Source of the DNA: Onchidella celtica
Taxonomy: Eukaryota > Mollusca > Gastropoda > Systellommatophora > Onchidiidae
Direction: 5' to 3'
Assembly (NCBI GenBank): GCA_963931925.1
Contig: OZ007569.1
Coordinates: 68,307,420 to 68,371,419, forward strand
DNA: 64,000 nucleotides
Both the position numbers and the translations under genes were made by a program. The stretch's first letter is position 1. Each line of letters opens with the position of its first letter. Shown here piece by piece: positions 38,629 to 53,336 of this stretch. Below the pieces are notes generated by a model that worked only from the letters and a program-made list of their open reading frames with translations, did no database searches and was not told the DNA's origin.

Positions 38629-41600
38629 GTGAGTAATGTCATAGTTTTTACCCACCTTTAATATTCCTCAATGAAACGTGATGTATAGTGCGAAAGCCTG
38701 CACTTTATTTTTTTTGTTCTGCGTAGTACTTTGGCGGTCGGCACCAAACACATACCACGGACAGCATAGTTAGATGTATGGTCGATATACAGATAAGATT
38801 AAACTGGCGCACATGTTGTACAAATTATTTGTATATTGATTATAACGAAGTGTAGTAGATTTATACGTATAGTATATATTTTCATTAGTTTGCTTTAATC
38901 CCTGTGCCTAAAAGAACGACAGTGCACATGTGCACCGGGGCGAGGGGTATTAAGTGCTGAGTGGAGATAAAGCGAGGAGATAGAGCTTGTAACATAATGG
39001 CAATTAAATCTGAAAGATATGAATAGGTCAAAGCCGGTATGTTTAATCGATCTGCCTGGGTCTGTTACCATCTGCTACATCGATACACAGTTGCGTTTAA
39101 TAATTAATAACAATTTCGGAAGGATAAATCTTACGGCTCTGAAATCAACCCGCTAGAATTAATTTGGTCTGTGCATTTAATCGTCAGTGTGAAATCAATT
39201 ATACTGCATCACATTAGTTGAAAGCAAACGGTAAAAGCAGAAAGTTCATGTAAAATGATTCCACAAGCATAATGGCACAGTCAGTATTTCTGTCCCTATA
39301 GACGAAATGTTTCCAATATCCAAACAAATGTTTATTGTATAAAGGTGGGTTCCAATATTGATATTAGCTGCCTGTTGTTGTTTTTTTTTTAAATATGAAA
39401 CATCAGGGTTTTCAGGAAACTATACAATGTTATCCTACATCATTCAGGCCAAAGAGGGACATGGTAACAATGTTTTTCTGAAAATAGATAATTATGATAT
39501 AAAACGAATTACCATTGCCTGACATTTAGAACCAAGTCGGATTTAGTAGTCTCAGAAATCCGACGTGCCCGATTCCTGGACGAATGGTTATCTAAATGTT
39601 TCTATTCATTGGGTAAGCTCGCTGGTGGTGATACGATTCTCCATAATCAATCTGACGGGCTGACATACGGTCTAAATGCTTCGTGCAAGACACAAATTTC
39701 TGGTTGTAAGCTCAGCGTTCTCCAATTCCCTGGCCAGTTTCAGCTGAATCAGATGGTTACACTGTTCTTTGAGCATTATTGACACTCGCCAGTCAGACGT
39801 TTCTGAATTGAAGAAAGCTAACTGTATCAAAATTTAATGGTTTGAACTTGAAATGAGAAAGACAGTGGATGAAATTAGTATACAGTGCCGAAAGGGCGCC
39901 AGCGACAAGGCTGCTTACACCATCGGGATAATCAGTTTAAAAGAGTGTCACATGGGACTTGAAATGGGTGTTCTTTTAATAGATTCATCACGAGAGCTAT
40001 GCTTGCCAGCGTACTTATCAAGAAATGTTATTTACAGACTGATGCTGAAAAAAGTTATCAGTATTGATGCATTTCATTCACAGAGCTCTAAAAATTATCG
40101 GATCGTAGCGGTCTTTGATTATTTTCGATAGCGAGATTGTGGTATGCTTTTCATGACACTGTCCACAGCCGAAGGTTCCGGGCGGTTTTATTTCACTGGT
40201 CCCAGTGGACTGCTGTTTCTTTCGTTTGGGACATTAACAAAAATGGGAAAAGAATGACAGAAATAATGTTACACGGACGGGGAAGAAAGCAGGAATGTCA
40301 AATAAATTGATAAACTGGAATTTTCCTTTTTGAGCCCCATTTCACTGTTTCTCAACAAAATCCTGTTTGGTGGGTCGTTGGTCAAACTTTGCAGCCTAGC
40401 ATTGAACACTCTGTTATATTAGTATAGTATGTTTGTTTTTATTTTCATACAAACTAATTAACATCCGTTCATTATTGCTTCTATTTGGTCTTTGAATTTT
40501 TATTTAAGGGTCCTTTTCAAACAATCCCATATGCAGAGTTGCCAATCGATTGTTAGCAATTACATTAATTTTTAAAACAGTATATCGTTGTAAAGCGTTC
40601 CTTTCAAATTGTGTTCTATTGTGTCTGGTCGTTTGTGATGCAGCAGTTGCCAATGCAATCAGGCATTTGAAAGACGAAGTTCAATGGGGAAATTGCAAAT
40701 TTTAATGTCACGAAGCACTTCAGTGTGAAACCACCCTGAATTCGTGCGACTTAACTGTAAGTCACTCTGTCCTTCACCGAGAGAGAAAACAAAAATCCAC
40801 CCGCCCTTCATTGTACACAAGAAACCCAATTTGCTCTGGAACAATAACTGTTTACCGTATACCTTGGCTCTGTGGGATGTCTGCACATTGTAAAGGATAC
40901 TGTGGAGTTTACATTCGAATGTTGCAGGTTTCTGTCTACCGAATTCACAGAGGTCGATAACTCTTTGAAAAGTGGCACTGACATGTTGGGATCTGACTTA
41001 TAACACTGTAAGCGCGTCATTGTAAACTGAAAGCTGCGGGCGTCTGCGACCGAACTAAGTATTTGAGGACATGCTGACTTCCTCTCCTTGGGCATACCTT
41101 GCTAAGAGCAAAACGTTTTATTTCAGTGTCTTATATTTGGCAACTTCTTTTTTAATGTTGAAGGAGGCTGTGATCTGTCTGTCTGTACGCCAACAAACTG
41201 CTAAACAACAATAAGTTATGTTTGCGCGTGTTGTTTAGCACTATCTGAGCCAAAGCCCAGTAACGAGTCCTGTAATCCCTTTTCGGATTTGTTTATCAAC
41301 GAAGTCTGTGGTTTGCATGGCAAGACGGTATATAATGATAGGCTAGACAGTACAAAATGGTTCTATTCCACATCTGTGTAATGTTAGTTGGTGCCATGCA
41401 TTCGCTTCAGAGATTTGGAGAAAAGGGAGGTTTTTTGGTGAAAGTGAGGAAAAAAGCTTACAAAACAAGATTCATTTTCAGCTGTTTTTTCTGACAAAAA
41501 TAGAAACAAAACAAAAAAATACCCGGTGTTTGTGATGTGGCAACGTTAACCAAGAGTATACAGTACGCAATTAATGTAATTAATCGGATTTTGAATTGCA

Positions 41601-42180
41601 AATCCGTTTAATATTTACTTGTTCTAGAAGATCCATGTTGTGTGCGTCCGTTAGTGCTGTGATAAGGAAGAAAAATATTTACAAATATCGGATTCTGTTT
41701 GTATTTAAGTCGTTGTCTTTGAAGTTACAAGAAAATCAGTTAAAAATGCAAATGATACGGTTAAAACCTTACAACATTTTGTTTTAACCTTACAATCTTG
41801 GGAATTTTTTAAAAATTATTATAATTTATTATTCCTTTGGTTGTCTTTGAAGCATTTTTTGAGTTCTGACCAAAGACACAAGTTCAAAAAAGAAAACACA
41901 TTTGCCTGTCCTAACAAGAATCAAAACAGATAAACTTTATACTACATGTTACACATCCCTGCAATTCGTGCTGTTTATTTTCTCACAGGGGATCACAAGA
42001 AGCTTTCAGAAACATTAGGTCGAAGCATGATTATAATTATCATGATTCTAGTAATAGGTGCGGAAACAAAACATGTTCCCTATATTACAAGCCCAATTCC
42101 GTCCATCAAATCTACTGCTGTTAAAAACTGGCGGGAAGAAAGTCTTGTATCAATGAAGGATGTAAAATGGCATAGTTTTG

Positions 42181-42327
<147 letters not shown>

Positions 42328-43465
42328 CTTTATATTCTTTTACAAAGTTTAAACTACGGTTGAATGTTTATCACTTTCTTCCTCGAGAAATAACATAATG
42401 CATTTATTTGTCTTTACTTAAGGTTTTTTGTTAACTTCGACTGTCCAAATCCCTGCTACTATTTTGGTCATTGTTGTATCAACATTACAGAGTGCAGCAA
42501 CAAAAACTTTTGTTGGAGGTCTATGGACTTTCACATGTTCACAATAAAGTAAAAGTCAAATTAATGGTTGCCGCGGTGTACTCACTGATTAGACCATGAA
42601 CGTTTTATGAACTTTTACTCTGCATAATTGCAAGCATTTATTTGGACACTGAAATGTGACGTACAGAAACTCTTACTCTAGAGTCGAATATCATGAAGTA
42701 AATGCATGAGTAAATGAATTATATTATTCTGACTGGGTGTGGTTTGAAAGTTTGCCTGATTAAGAATTATACAATCATCACCCTATTATTATTATTCAAA
42801 CAGCGAACTACCTTTGGTGTGCTTAAGATCACTTTTCGCCCCTATAATAGCATCAGGGTTCATTATTCCCTGCGTTTGAGTGTTCCAATATTGATATCCG
42901 TCCAGTTTTGAGTCTCCAGTGGTACTAATTGCCATAAAACAATGCAAATGAAGGCAATGTTTAAGGTGGTTTCAAGCTCTATGCTGAGTGCATTTGGGCA
43001 TCATGGGATCCTGTTTCAGAATCATTCGATGGCCGTTTTGAATTATTGATGAACTGAGTTTCCTTGAAGGATGTTTCATTATTCTGATTTCACGCTGAAT
43101 GTGAAATACGCAGATCTATTTCAGTGCTGAATTATGCTGGTAGGAAGTATGGCCTAAGAATTGTACTTATCTACACCAGCTCTTGTTCAACAACGAAAAA
43201 TTAGTATAAACTTTGCGCCTGATAGAGAATTGAAAAGCCATCCCAGCGGGCCTTGCCCTTCTTGTACTCAAATGTTCCCTTCTATTTATCCTCCAATCCC
43301 CCATCCCTACCCGTGCACCCGCCCCAACGCCACCTCTTCGACGGGAAGTTCTTAAAGACAAATTTGAGGACAACATTTTGGGCTGAAAAAAAAAAACTTC
43401 AACCTGAAAGACAAGTCCCGTAATATTCAGTCATGAAGGGCAGGAGAATTTTTAATATTGTGAAT

Positions 43466-43467
43466 AT

Positions 43468-43538
<71 letters not shown>
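43466..43538. repeat. (TTA)n trinucleotide repeat in stum intron 1
   Basis: About 73 bp of TTA/ATT units with one TAG interruption near 43480. Confidence 0.95.
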
Positions 43539-43542
<4 letters not shown>

Positions 43543-46191
43543 AAATATACTTTATTTGGGGAGGGAGGGTATGCATACATTTTTCAGTTTTGTGACCTTC
43601 AAGGTAATTCTAGGAATGCCAAATTCACCACTTTTTTCTTTGGAACATCCTCAAAATCAATTATTAGGGCGCAAATTGTCCATTTTTTATTTTTTATTTT
43701 TGCCTTTTTGATATTCTGAATTATGGAAGAAATAACAATGCCCATGTGGATGACAATTAGACATGGTCCCCAGATTGCTAGCTTTTTCACCGAACTTCCC
43801 GTATGGACGTTTTTTTTCCACCAACAAACTTCGATTCACATTGTAATTCGCAATTAATTTTTGTTGGTGATGAATATGTAGATGGATAAAGTAGAAACGG
43901 GTATGAAACCGACATTAGATGTCCTATATACACTCCAACAAAGTTGGTCTCCAACCAACTGATGTTTCGGTATCTTTACTTTGTGAACGTAAAGAACATC
44001 TCAATAGGTAGTTGTGTTTTTTCTGGTTGTATGGAGACCAGGACAGACTCATCATCCACCTGCTTTTGTATCAGTGTCAACAGTTTACCTAACCGAACGA
44101 AAACATTATATAGTCGCCCTCAAACGAAGTAAAAGCCCTCTGCTAGGAATAAAACTTTGAAGTACACTTACATTTATTTATCAACAAGACAATGGCGTCT
44201 TTGTGAGTAAGATTTCCTTCAAATAATTGTTTTTGAAGCGTTCAAGTTTCGAAAATATCAAGATTTACAATTTAAGAGTTCATAGCGTCTATGTAAAAAG
44301 TCAGCAAATAATTCCATTCATTGTTATTATTATCAATACTGACACACAGAAATAAGCTGACGCCCATGGTACAGCTATGAGGAGGGTGGGGGGGGGGGGG
44401 CAAGTACGTTTCGAAACTTCTCTTCGTGTGATATGTGATGATCTGGGGCGGAGCAAGTCTGCCTCGCCCGCAGCCCCAACTGCTTGCTTTATGTTGAACG
44501 ACTGAGTCAATAAATTCCACCCATCTCAGTCCATTTAGATAGCGACCAGAACTCGGAACTTTGAACGGATGAACATGTCATTATCTGAAGTGTACACCAA
44601 TGCTCCCAATATTTGCCTCTAGTATGTTAAAATGAAATTCGGGAATCACTGTAGAATCTGGAAACATGTTGCAAACACATTTCTTTCCCACCAAGAAATA
44701 TTTCTTGTATTGCTCGGGCTTGTTCGGCTTTGGAACAGAAAGAACAGTGCAGTAAAAGTGTAGCCAAATTGTATTTAGTTTGCTTGCCCCCCGCCGAAGA
44801 GAATTTACAGTAAACTTGTAACTTATATTTCCCAAAGTCATTTATTTTAACGCATAATTAATTATCTCTTCAGACAGATTATCTTCCTGGAATAAAGGCA
44901 AGAGTTCGGGCTTACTGCCAATTTGTGTTGGCAAATGTAGGCCAAATGGTTATTGCTTGGGCCAGCATCGGCTTAGAAATGATAACAAGAAAACAAAACA
45001 TGTGAAAGGAATGAGTGAGCACTGGTAGAATACATTAATATGGTCGGATAGCTATATCCGGAGATTCCCCTGGACTCGGCCAATTTCCAGCGCCACTGGA
45101 TCTGTTTACCATCTGGACAGGAGACTATCTTCTAGTCTATTCTTTGCTTATGGTCGGGTGCAGCTTTTGTTAAACCAGTTAGTTCACTGCCTTGTCCGAA
45201 AATTCTATAACTTACAAACTTTGTTAAAAAATACTCAATTATAAACAAAAATACGAATGTTTATCTCAACAAAAAAAATGTTAGTGATACTGAAAAGTGC
45301 CTGGGTTCGTGGTGAAGGAACATTGGGATCGAAATCTTGTCGGACTTTTTATTTATTAAATAATAATATATTAAAGACTATTTAAATACCATCTCTCGCA
45401 GATTCCTGTAGATTCCCTGTAGATAACGAATACTAGGAAACTGACAGTGTCACCTTTGTTCTGTCTTTGCCCTCGTTAACATCATTAGTAGGTACCGTGA
45501 ATGGGTCTTTCACTCATTTTCTCAGCCAGAATGTATGGTGGACAGACTGACGGATTTCAATACATGCGTGAGACAGCAAATCAGACTAGACTAAGTGACA
45601 CTTATTCAACTTCACCACTGTTCATCACAATATTTTGCCATTCTTTCATTTCCGAGACTATACATAGAGACATGTTATCATTCTTGTGAATATGACATGG
45701 AACACACAAAAGAAATGCTTCCACGTTCGCTAATAGCAGAACGCTATGTCTGTATGACAGTGAATTGTTTAGCTAGACGGATAACAAGACAAGACATTAT
45801 TATTCTAAAAAATTCGGCTTTCATTCCGTGTCCGCTATGTTCTCAAAACGTGATGAAAACTGTTTTGTTCACATTGGTGCCACAAGCTAGCCAGATGTTG
45901 AACGGACAAACTCAGCGTCTTCATTTGACGTGTTACTCTCGTACCTTCGCCAGACATTCTTTACCTGTACGCTGTTAGCGATTAGCAAATGCCAGTAGGG
46001 AGAATATGGATGAAGTGATAGAAAAATAATAGTGTAGTTTACCTGTGTTCCTTTTGTTTTTTAGCCGGTCGGTACTTTATAAGACACACGTGGGCGCCGT
46101 CAGACAATCTTCTGTCGAGTTTTTCCCTGGCTAAGTGGATCTTGTAGGGCACATGGCAACAGGAGAAAGGGAAGTGAAAGAAAATGAAAGC

Positions 46192-46480
46192 CACATAGCG
46201 AGGGGAAAACAGGCTGTAGTTTGGTGAAAGACCTGAAATTGAGAAGCAGAATGGGAAGTGGTCGCTGCACAAAACGTCAATGTACTATCAATTTATTCAA
46301 TGTGAGTCACATAGCGAGGGGTATGGGGGCTTTAGTTTGGTGGTTGGAAAATAAGACCTGAATTGGGAAGAAGAATGGGAAGTGGTCGGTTTCACAAAAC
46401 GTCAATGTACTATCAAGTCATTCAATGTGAGTCACAAAGCGAGGGATATAGGGGCTGTAGTTTGGTGGTTGGAAAATAAG
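46192..46480. repeat. Tandem repeat, 116-125 bp unit, about 2.3 copies
   Basis: CACATAGCGAGGGG-like starts lie at 46192, 46308 and 46433. Each is followed by 'tgtagtttggtg', 'gacctgaattgggaagaagaatgggaagtggtcg' and 'caaaacgtcaatgtactatcaa'. The third copy ends after 'ggttggaaaataag' at about 46480. Unit lengths differ by about nine bases because the first copy lacks the 'ggttggaaaataag' block. Non-coding, inside stum intron 1. Confidence 0.9.
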
Positions 46481-49400
46481 CGCCAAGACACAGGATACCG
46501 AGACTGATCAATTCGTCATTTTCCGTCCGTCGACTTGCCCGCGTGTCATCCATGTCAACAATGCAACAATTCGCACCACACCCCTGCATAATTGAACGAA
46601 GAAGAGTAGCGCCCTAGAGCTATGTGAGTAGTGCTCACCGTGTTTATACGCGGGCAAATTGTGGACATAATTATAGTGAAATAAGGAATGTTTCGTCTGG
46701 GTATTCTGTGTCTCCGATAAGAGTTGAAATAGAGAAGCAGAATGGGACACAAACGAATAAAATACCCAGACTGGATGATCCCATTGTGTGGCGTCACAAA
46801 ACAGCGAAAGGTCCGCCATTTTAGGTTTACAGTTGCGACCGACGCTAATCTATTGAACGGATAAGCGATCCGTGTTTTGCAGTTATTAAGGAATGTGGCA
46901 CCCGAATTCATCGCAGAGTCATAAATATTCTTGCGTAATATTCTGATGACAGCAGCTATAGAGCTTGGGGCTATACATGAAGGCAAAGAAAGATCCTATG
47001 AAGAAAGGAGTCTGCGTCGGATGTTGCAGTTGTATATTTTTCTCGGCGAGTAAGGCTTGACAAATGAGGAAATTCTGGCAATAGTATGAGAAAGGGTTTG
47101 AAGTTGTAATGAAAGGAGAACAAAAGGAGGGAAAAGATGGTGAGGCCTAGATACAGCTAGAAGAAATGAAATGACGATGAAAGAAAGAAAGAACGAAAGA
47201 AAGAACAGACTAACCTTAAGTTAGAAAGCGAGGAAAATGTAACCACCAGCTCAAAAAAGGGTGAAGGGCTGGGAGAGAAGCGACAACAGGAATGCCCGGG
47301 GGGGGGGGGGAGTACTTTAAGGACGGACACGTGTAGCTGATCGGGCCCACCCTAACTGAAATGAAGTCTGGAATGCTGTGCATGTGTCGGCCAGCATAGC
47401 GTGGGGACCTGTTATGCACTGTTGCTATTGGCAAAGCATCAAGGTCACGTCTCCCCTGGGAGCGGACAGTCCTGAGTACTGCAGCTCTGGTTTCGAAACC
47501 ACTGCCTCCACGGAAACTTTGGAATCACAGCCAGATAACCTCTCTGGCTCATGGTCATGGGCGATGCCATTATGGAGGTGAGAATGGACTGCAGATCAAT
47601 AATAGGGCGTTGACCACAGAAATTAATACGAGAGCTCAGGTTTCTGAAGTGCCAAATCTATGCCCTAAATGTATCCCTTCCGTGGATCACTTTAGCGTGC
47701 AACATGAGTGAAAGATTGGGAATTATGAATTTTGTTTTAGGTATTTGAAGTGGCTGGACAATCAAATGATATCGTTGATTTTTAAATACCCCAAACCCTC
47801 AATTGCAGTGGTGTTCAAAATTTTTAAAATTAAACCAAAGCCCATGCGGTATCTATATGTGCTTGCTTGGGAAACTCAAATTCAAAAACCACATTACGAT
47901 TTAAACTGCAGATTTCATTATGTACGTAACGATCAGGCACAGAGTATTAGTTCAGCTTTGGATTGTCCTGCTTTCTAGAAGAAAAACAATTCCAAAAAAG
48001 GTATGGAGAAATGTTACGCTTATCAGTCCCAGAGGAGGCATCAGTGAAACCTTTTACTGTTCGTGCCCTATGGGAATAATGGTGCTGACTAGACTACATT
48101 TCCATGGTTATGGGAAAGTGAGGACTACAGGATACAGGAACGTTGCCAACATGCTCACTGGCGCATCCAAAATCGCATAGGATTATTAACACATGGGGTG
48201 ATACATATTACATACCAGTTTGTTCTTGCTGTTTAAGAAAAGATGTCATTTATATGTTTTGATAAACAGTTTTGAAAGTTCGCTGATGTTATCAACCGTC
48301 AGTTCCTGCGATTGTTCTCTTTAATTTTCAGACATGGTTATTTTTGTTTTCCTTTGCCTACTGTGGGGGGAAAGTATTTGAATTCCAATGGCTGGCAAGA
48401 GAAAGAGAAACACCATAGCCCAGCCATACTGTAGGAGGCGTTTACGACTATACATTTGGGACAGGGGATATGTTGAATAAGAAGAGATTGAAGTAGCTAG
48501 GAGTTGCCAGCCACGAGCTGTAGGCCAGTAAATAGAATCTGTTTAAAATCAACAGGCATTACCGCCATTAAGTGCTCAATGGTGTCATAAGCTATGGGTA
48601 GTTTAGTACACTTTGATGAAAAACTGAATTTTTTTGGGTGAGACTACAAAATATCATAAGAAGAAGAAAAGCCAGGCAGAACAACCGTTTCGTTTCTTGT
48701 CATCATTACATTAGATGACAATTGAATATGCTGATGTACTAGTGTGTTGCCGGTCATGGAAAATGCAGAGCAGTGTTGTCCAGGCCCTATATAATGGTTT
48801 GTTTAAGAAAAGTTAGTTCGTGCATTTCTTACAATTATACCTATGTTGTCTTTATGATATGCAAATTTTTCCTCTCACCTCCATTCAATTTTCTCGGTCC
48901 TGTATGGTCCCCCCAGTGTGCCATCTTACTTTGAACATTCACTTTGCTCACGCCGTCAAATCCCGCCGTGTTGTCCTTTCACTCACACCCAGGGGAAACA
49001 AATGAAACGGAAAATGTCAACACATGAACTGAGAAATGCAGTTCTGGCGCCTTCATTTTTCATTTATTTTTTGTCTTAAAACCGTGTTCTCAGACGCACA
49101 ATTTACCAACTGAAATCCATCGCGACAGGGGAGACAAACGGGAATCAAAATGGCGGCACACTGGACCCATGTTTCCCCCAGTCTTGAGAGATTTCCGGTG
49201 TCGCAGGCCAAGTAATATCGATCGCAGTTTAGGAAGTCTGACAAATTCACTTTCATCACTAGGTTGTTTAAGATGGCATCAGTTTGGTAGGCGCTGTTTC
49301 TCTTTATGTCGGTCTAAGCTTGAAGTCAGGAGGACGGGTTTGAACACAGTCTCGTGGCATTTAGATAATGATAATGATAGTCGGGGTGTGGGAACTGCTT

Positions 49401-52400
49401 AGACCATGAACATGCTTTTATGAGGTACAGGCATTTTCCCTTTATGACACTCGCTTCGTCTTACTTGCTATTTCCATAAGCTCTTAGCTCGGATACAACA
49501 CGAGACATTTGCATTCTATGTAAATTTTTGTGTCTGTAGTAACAGTGAAGATGAGGAAGAGAGTCTGTGTCCATAGTAAAGATGAGAAGGCTAGATGGTC
49601 TTGATATGCTAAATGTCATTGCAAATCTGTGTCTTATCTTACAGCTGGGTCACTGCCTCCTGCAAATTCTAGTTGTTTCCCCCCCCCCCCCAAATTTTTC
49701 CGCCCTCTCCCTCTCCCTGATTTCCTCAATCAGTAAGATTGCTTTTCTTCTCATTTCCCATAAATTTATCATAGAAGAAATAATTGTGTTTGAAAGGTTT
49801 TCGTTTGCGAAGATTTTATCTGTTAAATATATCGCAGTGCGTAGAGCTGAGGGCCACTAAATATCTTAATCTACACGCTTAAATAAATGTGGCAGTTTTC
49901 AAACCAAGTGTCAAAGAAAACTGTATTGAAAATCTGTTTTTCTTGAGAAATATTATGTTTGACTGATGTCACGTAATGTTTACATTTCCTTAGAAGAATT
50001 TCCGAAATTCTTTAACTATAAATTTTATGAAAATGCATTGTTTAATGTTCCGTTTGCGATTATTTTTGTTTTGCAGTTAAATTATTTTTCTGTATATTTG
50101 AAAAGGTCGTGACAAAAGGGAGGTAATCTTATACGAACAAGAGACAGAGCTGCCCATATATTACCATAATGCATTCCTGCATGAACCTTACAAGATTATG
50201 ATACAGCGGGTCTCAGCATTCATTCTCTTATTCATACATGAGGCCAGCTATTGTGATGCGACCATTCCTCTCCTGATTCACTTATCAATTCTACGTCTCT
50301 CTCCTTCTCTCTCACCCGACCAATTACATCTTACTTGAACAAAAATATTCATTCATTCACTAGCAAGAGAACATCGGCGCTCCCGCCTAATGCCCATCTC
50401 ATGGGATCAATAGAGTGAGTGATAAATAAAGATTCGGGGCCTTCGCGAGAGGAAGCGAGTGTTATAGAAAAAGAAGACGCAGAATGAGGAAAGGGGTGAG
50501 AGTAGAGCATTCATGGTGAAAATATTGATAAATGCGTTTCAGCTGGCCGTGTTTGACCCCCGACCACCTCTTAAATTACGTCCACCTAAGTAATAAGGTG
50601 TGTCCGGCTGTGAGATTATATTTGATATCAAATGGGCTGTAATGTTTGGTCAGTGGAACCCATCATTGATGTCTTTATCCAGTAATAGCTTTGTTATCTT
50701 TAGATCTCCTCATCTCCACGTCTTTGACACTTTTTTAGTGTGCAATCACAGACTTCAAACCTGGAATTATCTTAACGCTTCAAGGCCCGTGTATCTGTAC
50801 AAACTTTGCCAACATTAATTTTCGACTGCTATAACAGAAAAAAAGATAATGATTTATTTCCCCCAGTGAAACAACAAATATTTGCTTAATTCTATAAAAG
50901 TACATATTTTGCATGCAGAAAGGAATAAATATTAATAAAACTCCAAATCGTAATGGTGTCAAGTAAAAGAATAGGTCTCTACTCAGCTGACATACACTGT
51001 TTTGTCTGAGCATTTGAAAGCAATGCCGCTGACTCAGTGTGAGTTGCTTGGGCCTCAAAGAGTTAAATTGTCTCACTTTTCACTCGTTACTTGTCACAAA
51101 GTGAAATGGTGCTGTGTTCTTGTTTCTAGGCTCTGTTTTATGTCAATGACTTGTGTCAGCGCCATCTCTGATTCAAATGTATGGCGAAGAAACGAATCAT
51201 AGAGGACGCGATAGGCTGCATGGGAGGGATCTTGGTCAGCCATGGAAAAGAAAAAATCCGAAATAAATTATCGCTTAATCTTCTATCTGTCTGCTCATGT
51301 TGCAAATTGTCACGTACAATACTGAGAGCTCTGTCATAAACCTTATATGCCATTACACTCTGTGACCTACAAGATACCGGTCAGATGAAGCACAAAAATT
51401 TACAGAACTTTTGACTCGGAAGAGGTACAATGAAATTAATCCCCGGTGCACTGAATATTAATTTACCTGTTTCACGCCATTTAGGAGGAAATTATTGTCT
51501 CCCAGAGGTGAGTGACCTAGAATAATGATACAATGATTAAGCATGACCATAGATGTGACAACAGCCTCCGACTATGGAATACTAACTTCCACACTGGAAA
51601 GCTTTCAATTGATGTCACTTCTTTGAGTTTAACTTTCGTAATCATCCTGTTGGTAATCACAGGAAATTGATCTCTTTGCCTGGCTACTGTTTCGTGACGA
51701 GACTCCTTTAAGTCTGATTCAGAACTAGCTTCTTAAACCTTAACCACCAGCTATCTCCTCACGGCCTCTTTCATGTCGCTCTGCGGAAAGAGTGATTTAC
51801 GATGAAATGAGCGATATAAGCGCTGTAGAAACAAATGAATTCTCTGATCGGTCATGCCTGGGTACTGCATTATTTATTGATTATGGCCGTAGATGAAGTC
51901 AGGATAGTGGACACAGAAGATCACCTACCGCATGAATGATGAACAGCTGGGCTGTGTTAGTGCGGCCTGATTACCTTCAGTTTTCCTTGGTGTTTCCAAA
52001 CCAATGGTCACGTCTCAGGGACACCATGCCAGCCAGCTATTGTTTTCACGGATTAGTTGTAACCTATTTCTTGTTTCATTTCTTTTGGCGCAACGTTTGT
52101 AGAACCGCTTGCCTAGCAAATATATTTTTTTTAAAGCTATAAAAATATTCATGAAGAACTGAACTTTTATTTATGTCTTCTCGCCATTGCGTCGCCCTAA
52201 TTGCATTAGTAAGGCCTGGCTGTTGAAAGAGACTGTCTGACACTACGCTGAACACAGGCTCTGTAGATTCAAAAGATCAAACGAAATACAATGCAAAGGT
52301 GTCTGTAATTTAATTCTCTATTGAGCTCGGCATCGCTCTTGGCCTATTGTTTTCACCAAAACACATCGCTGGCAGCTGGCATATCAGTGAGGCAAACGCT

Positions 52401-53184
52401 GGTATAGTAACTAAATACAGTGGATCCTGAGAAGAGAATGGTCAACGTGTTGTCTTTAATTCTCAGTCGTGGATCTGCACTATTTCAAAATTATTATGTC
52501 AAAACTAAATGCCGTTCACGGGCATTCCCCACCGTCCAGCCCAAGCCAGTTCATCACTGATGGATTGTTGTGTATACTATTTTTAAGTATACTATGCAAC
52601 GGTGAGGGAGACGAGCCATAATATCAGAAATAATCATTTGCTCTGTTACAATGTGGAAAGTCTGTGATCACCATTTTTCAACAAAATTATGCCATCTCTC
52701 CATCTGATGGAAAGAGTATACTTTTATCGAGGGGAAATAATTGCTCAAATAAAAAACTGAGCTCATGTACTCTAAACTGAGAGCAAGTCAGCAGACAGAT
52801 GGGCAGGCAGACAGAGAAGGTTCATAATGCGGCTGCCATTTTCCAGACACATGTCACCGCGTATTTCATCCCAGCTGTCCCCACCTCTTGTTTACAGGCC
52901 TTGTCGACAGCCTTGAGCACAAAATTAATGATAGTAAAGCACAGTGAATCCATACATAACTAGATCTCGCCCTGGCTGCTCCAACACTTACCTAATCAGG
53001 TTTCACGTAAGTGGAGAAGGTGATAAGCCAGGCTAATATGGTTACTGCTGACGGACAAACGCCTTGTCTCAAATGGACCGTTAACACTGTGGCAGATCGA
53101 TGCATGGGCTGTCTTACCCCTTGTATTTCGCCGGTTTCATCAGAAATTCCAGTACATGTTAGATGTGATATGTAGTGGTAGTCA

Positions 53185-53187
<3 letters not shown>

Positions 53188-53219
<32 letters not shown>

Positions 53220-53234
53220 TTATTTATCTATCTA

Positions 53235-53268
<34 letters not shown>

Positions 53269-53269
53269 C

Positions 53270-53317
<48 letters not shown>

Positions 53318-53336
53318 GTCTGTCGGTCCGTCAGTC
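53188..53336. repeat. Compound (TATC)n/(CTGT)n microsatellite in stum intron 1
   Basis: TATC units with a CTGT block at about 53237-53252, a second TATC block, then degenerate TCGGTC-like units to about 53345. The 143-codon + open frame starting at 53156 is mostly repeat translation. Confidence 0.95.

Noticed and set aside
45595-45978. 127-codon + open frame in stum intron 1
   Set aside because: No known motif, no acceptor/donor pair, and a length consistent with chance.
47360-47577. Possible exon ending at TATGGAG|GTGAGA
   Set aside because: The donor is plausible and the residues look exon-like, but there is no good acceptor, the apparent start is GTG, and nothing is recognisable in the product.
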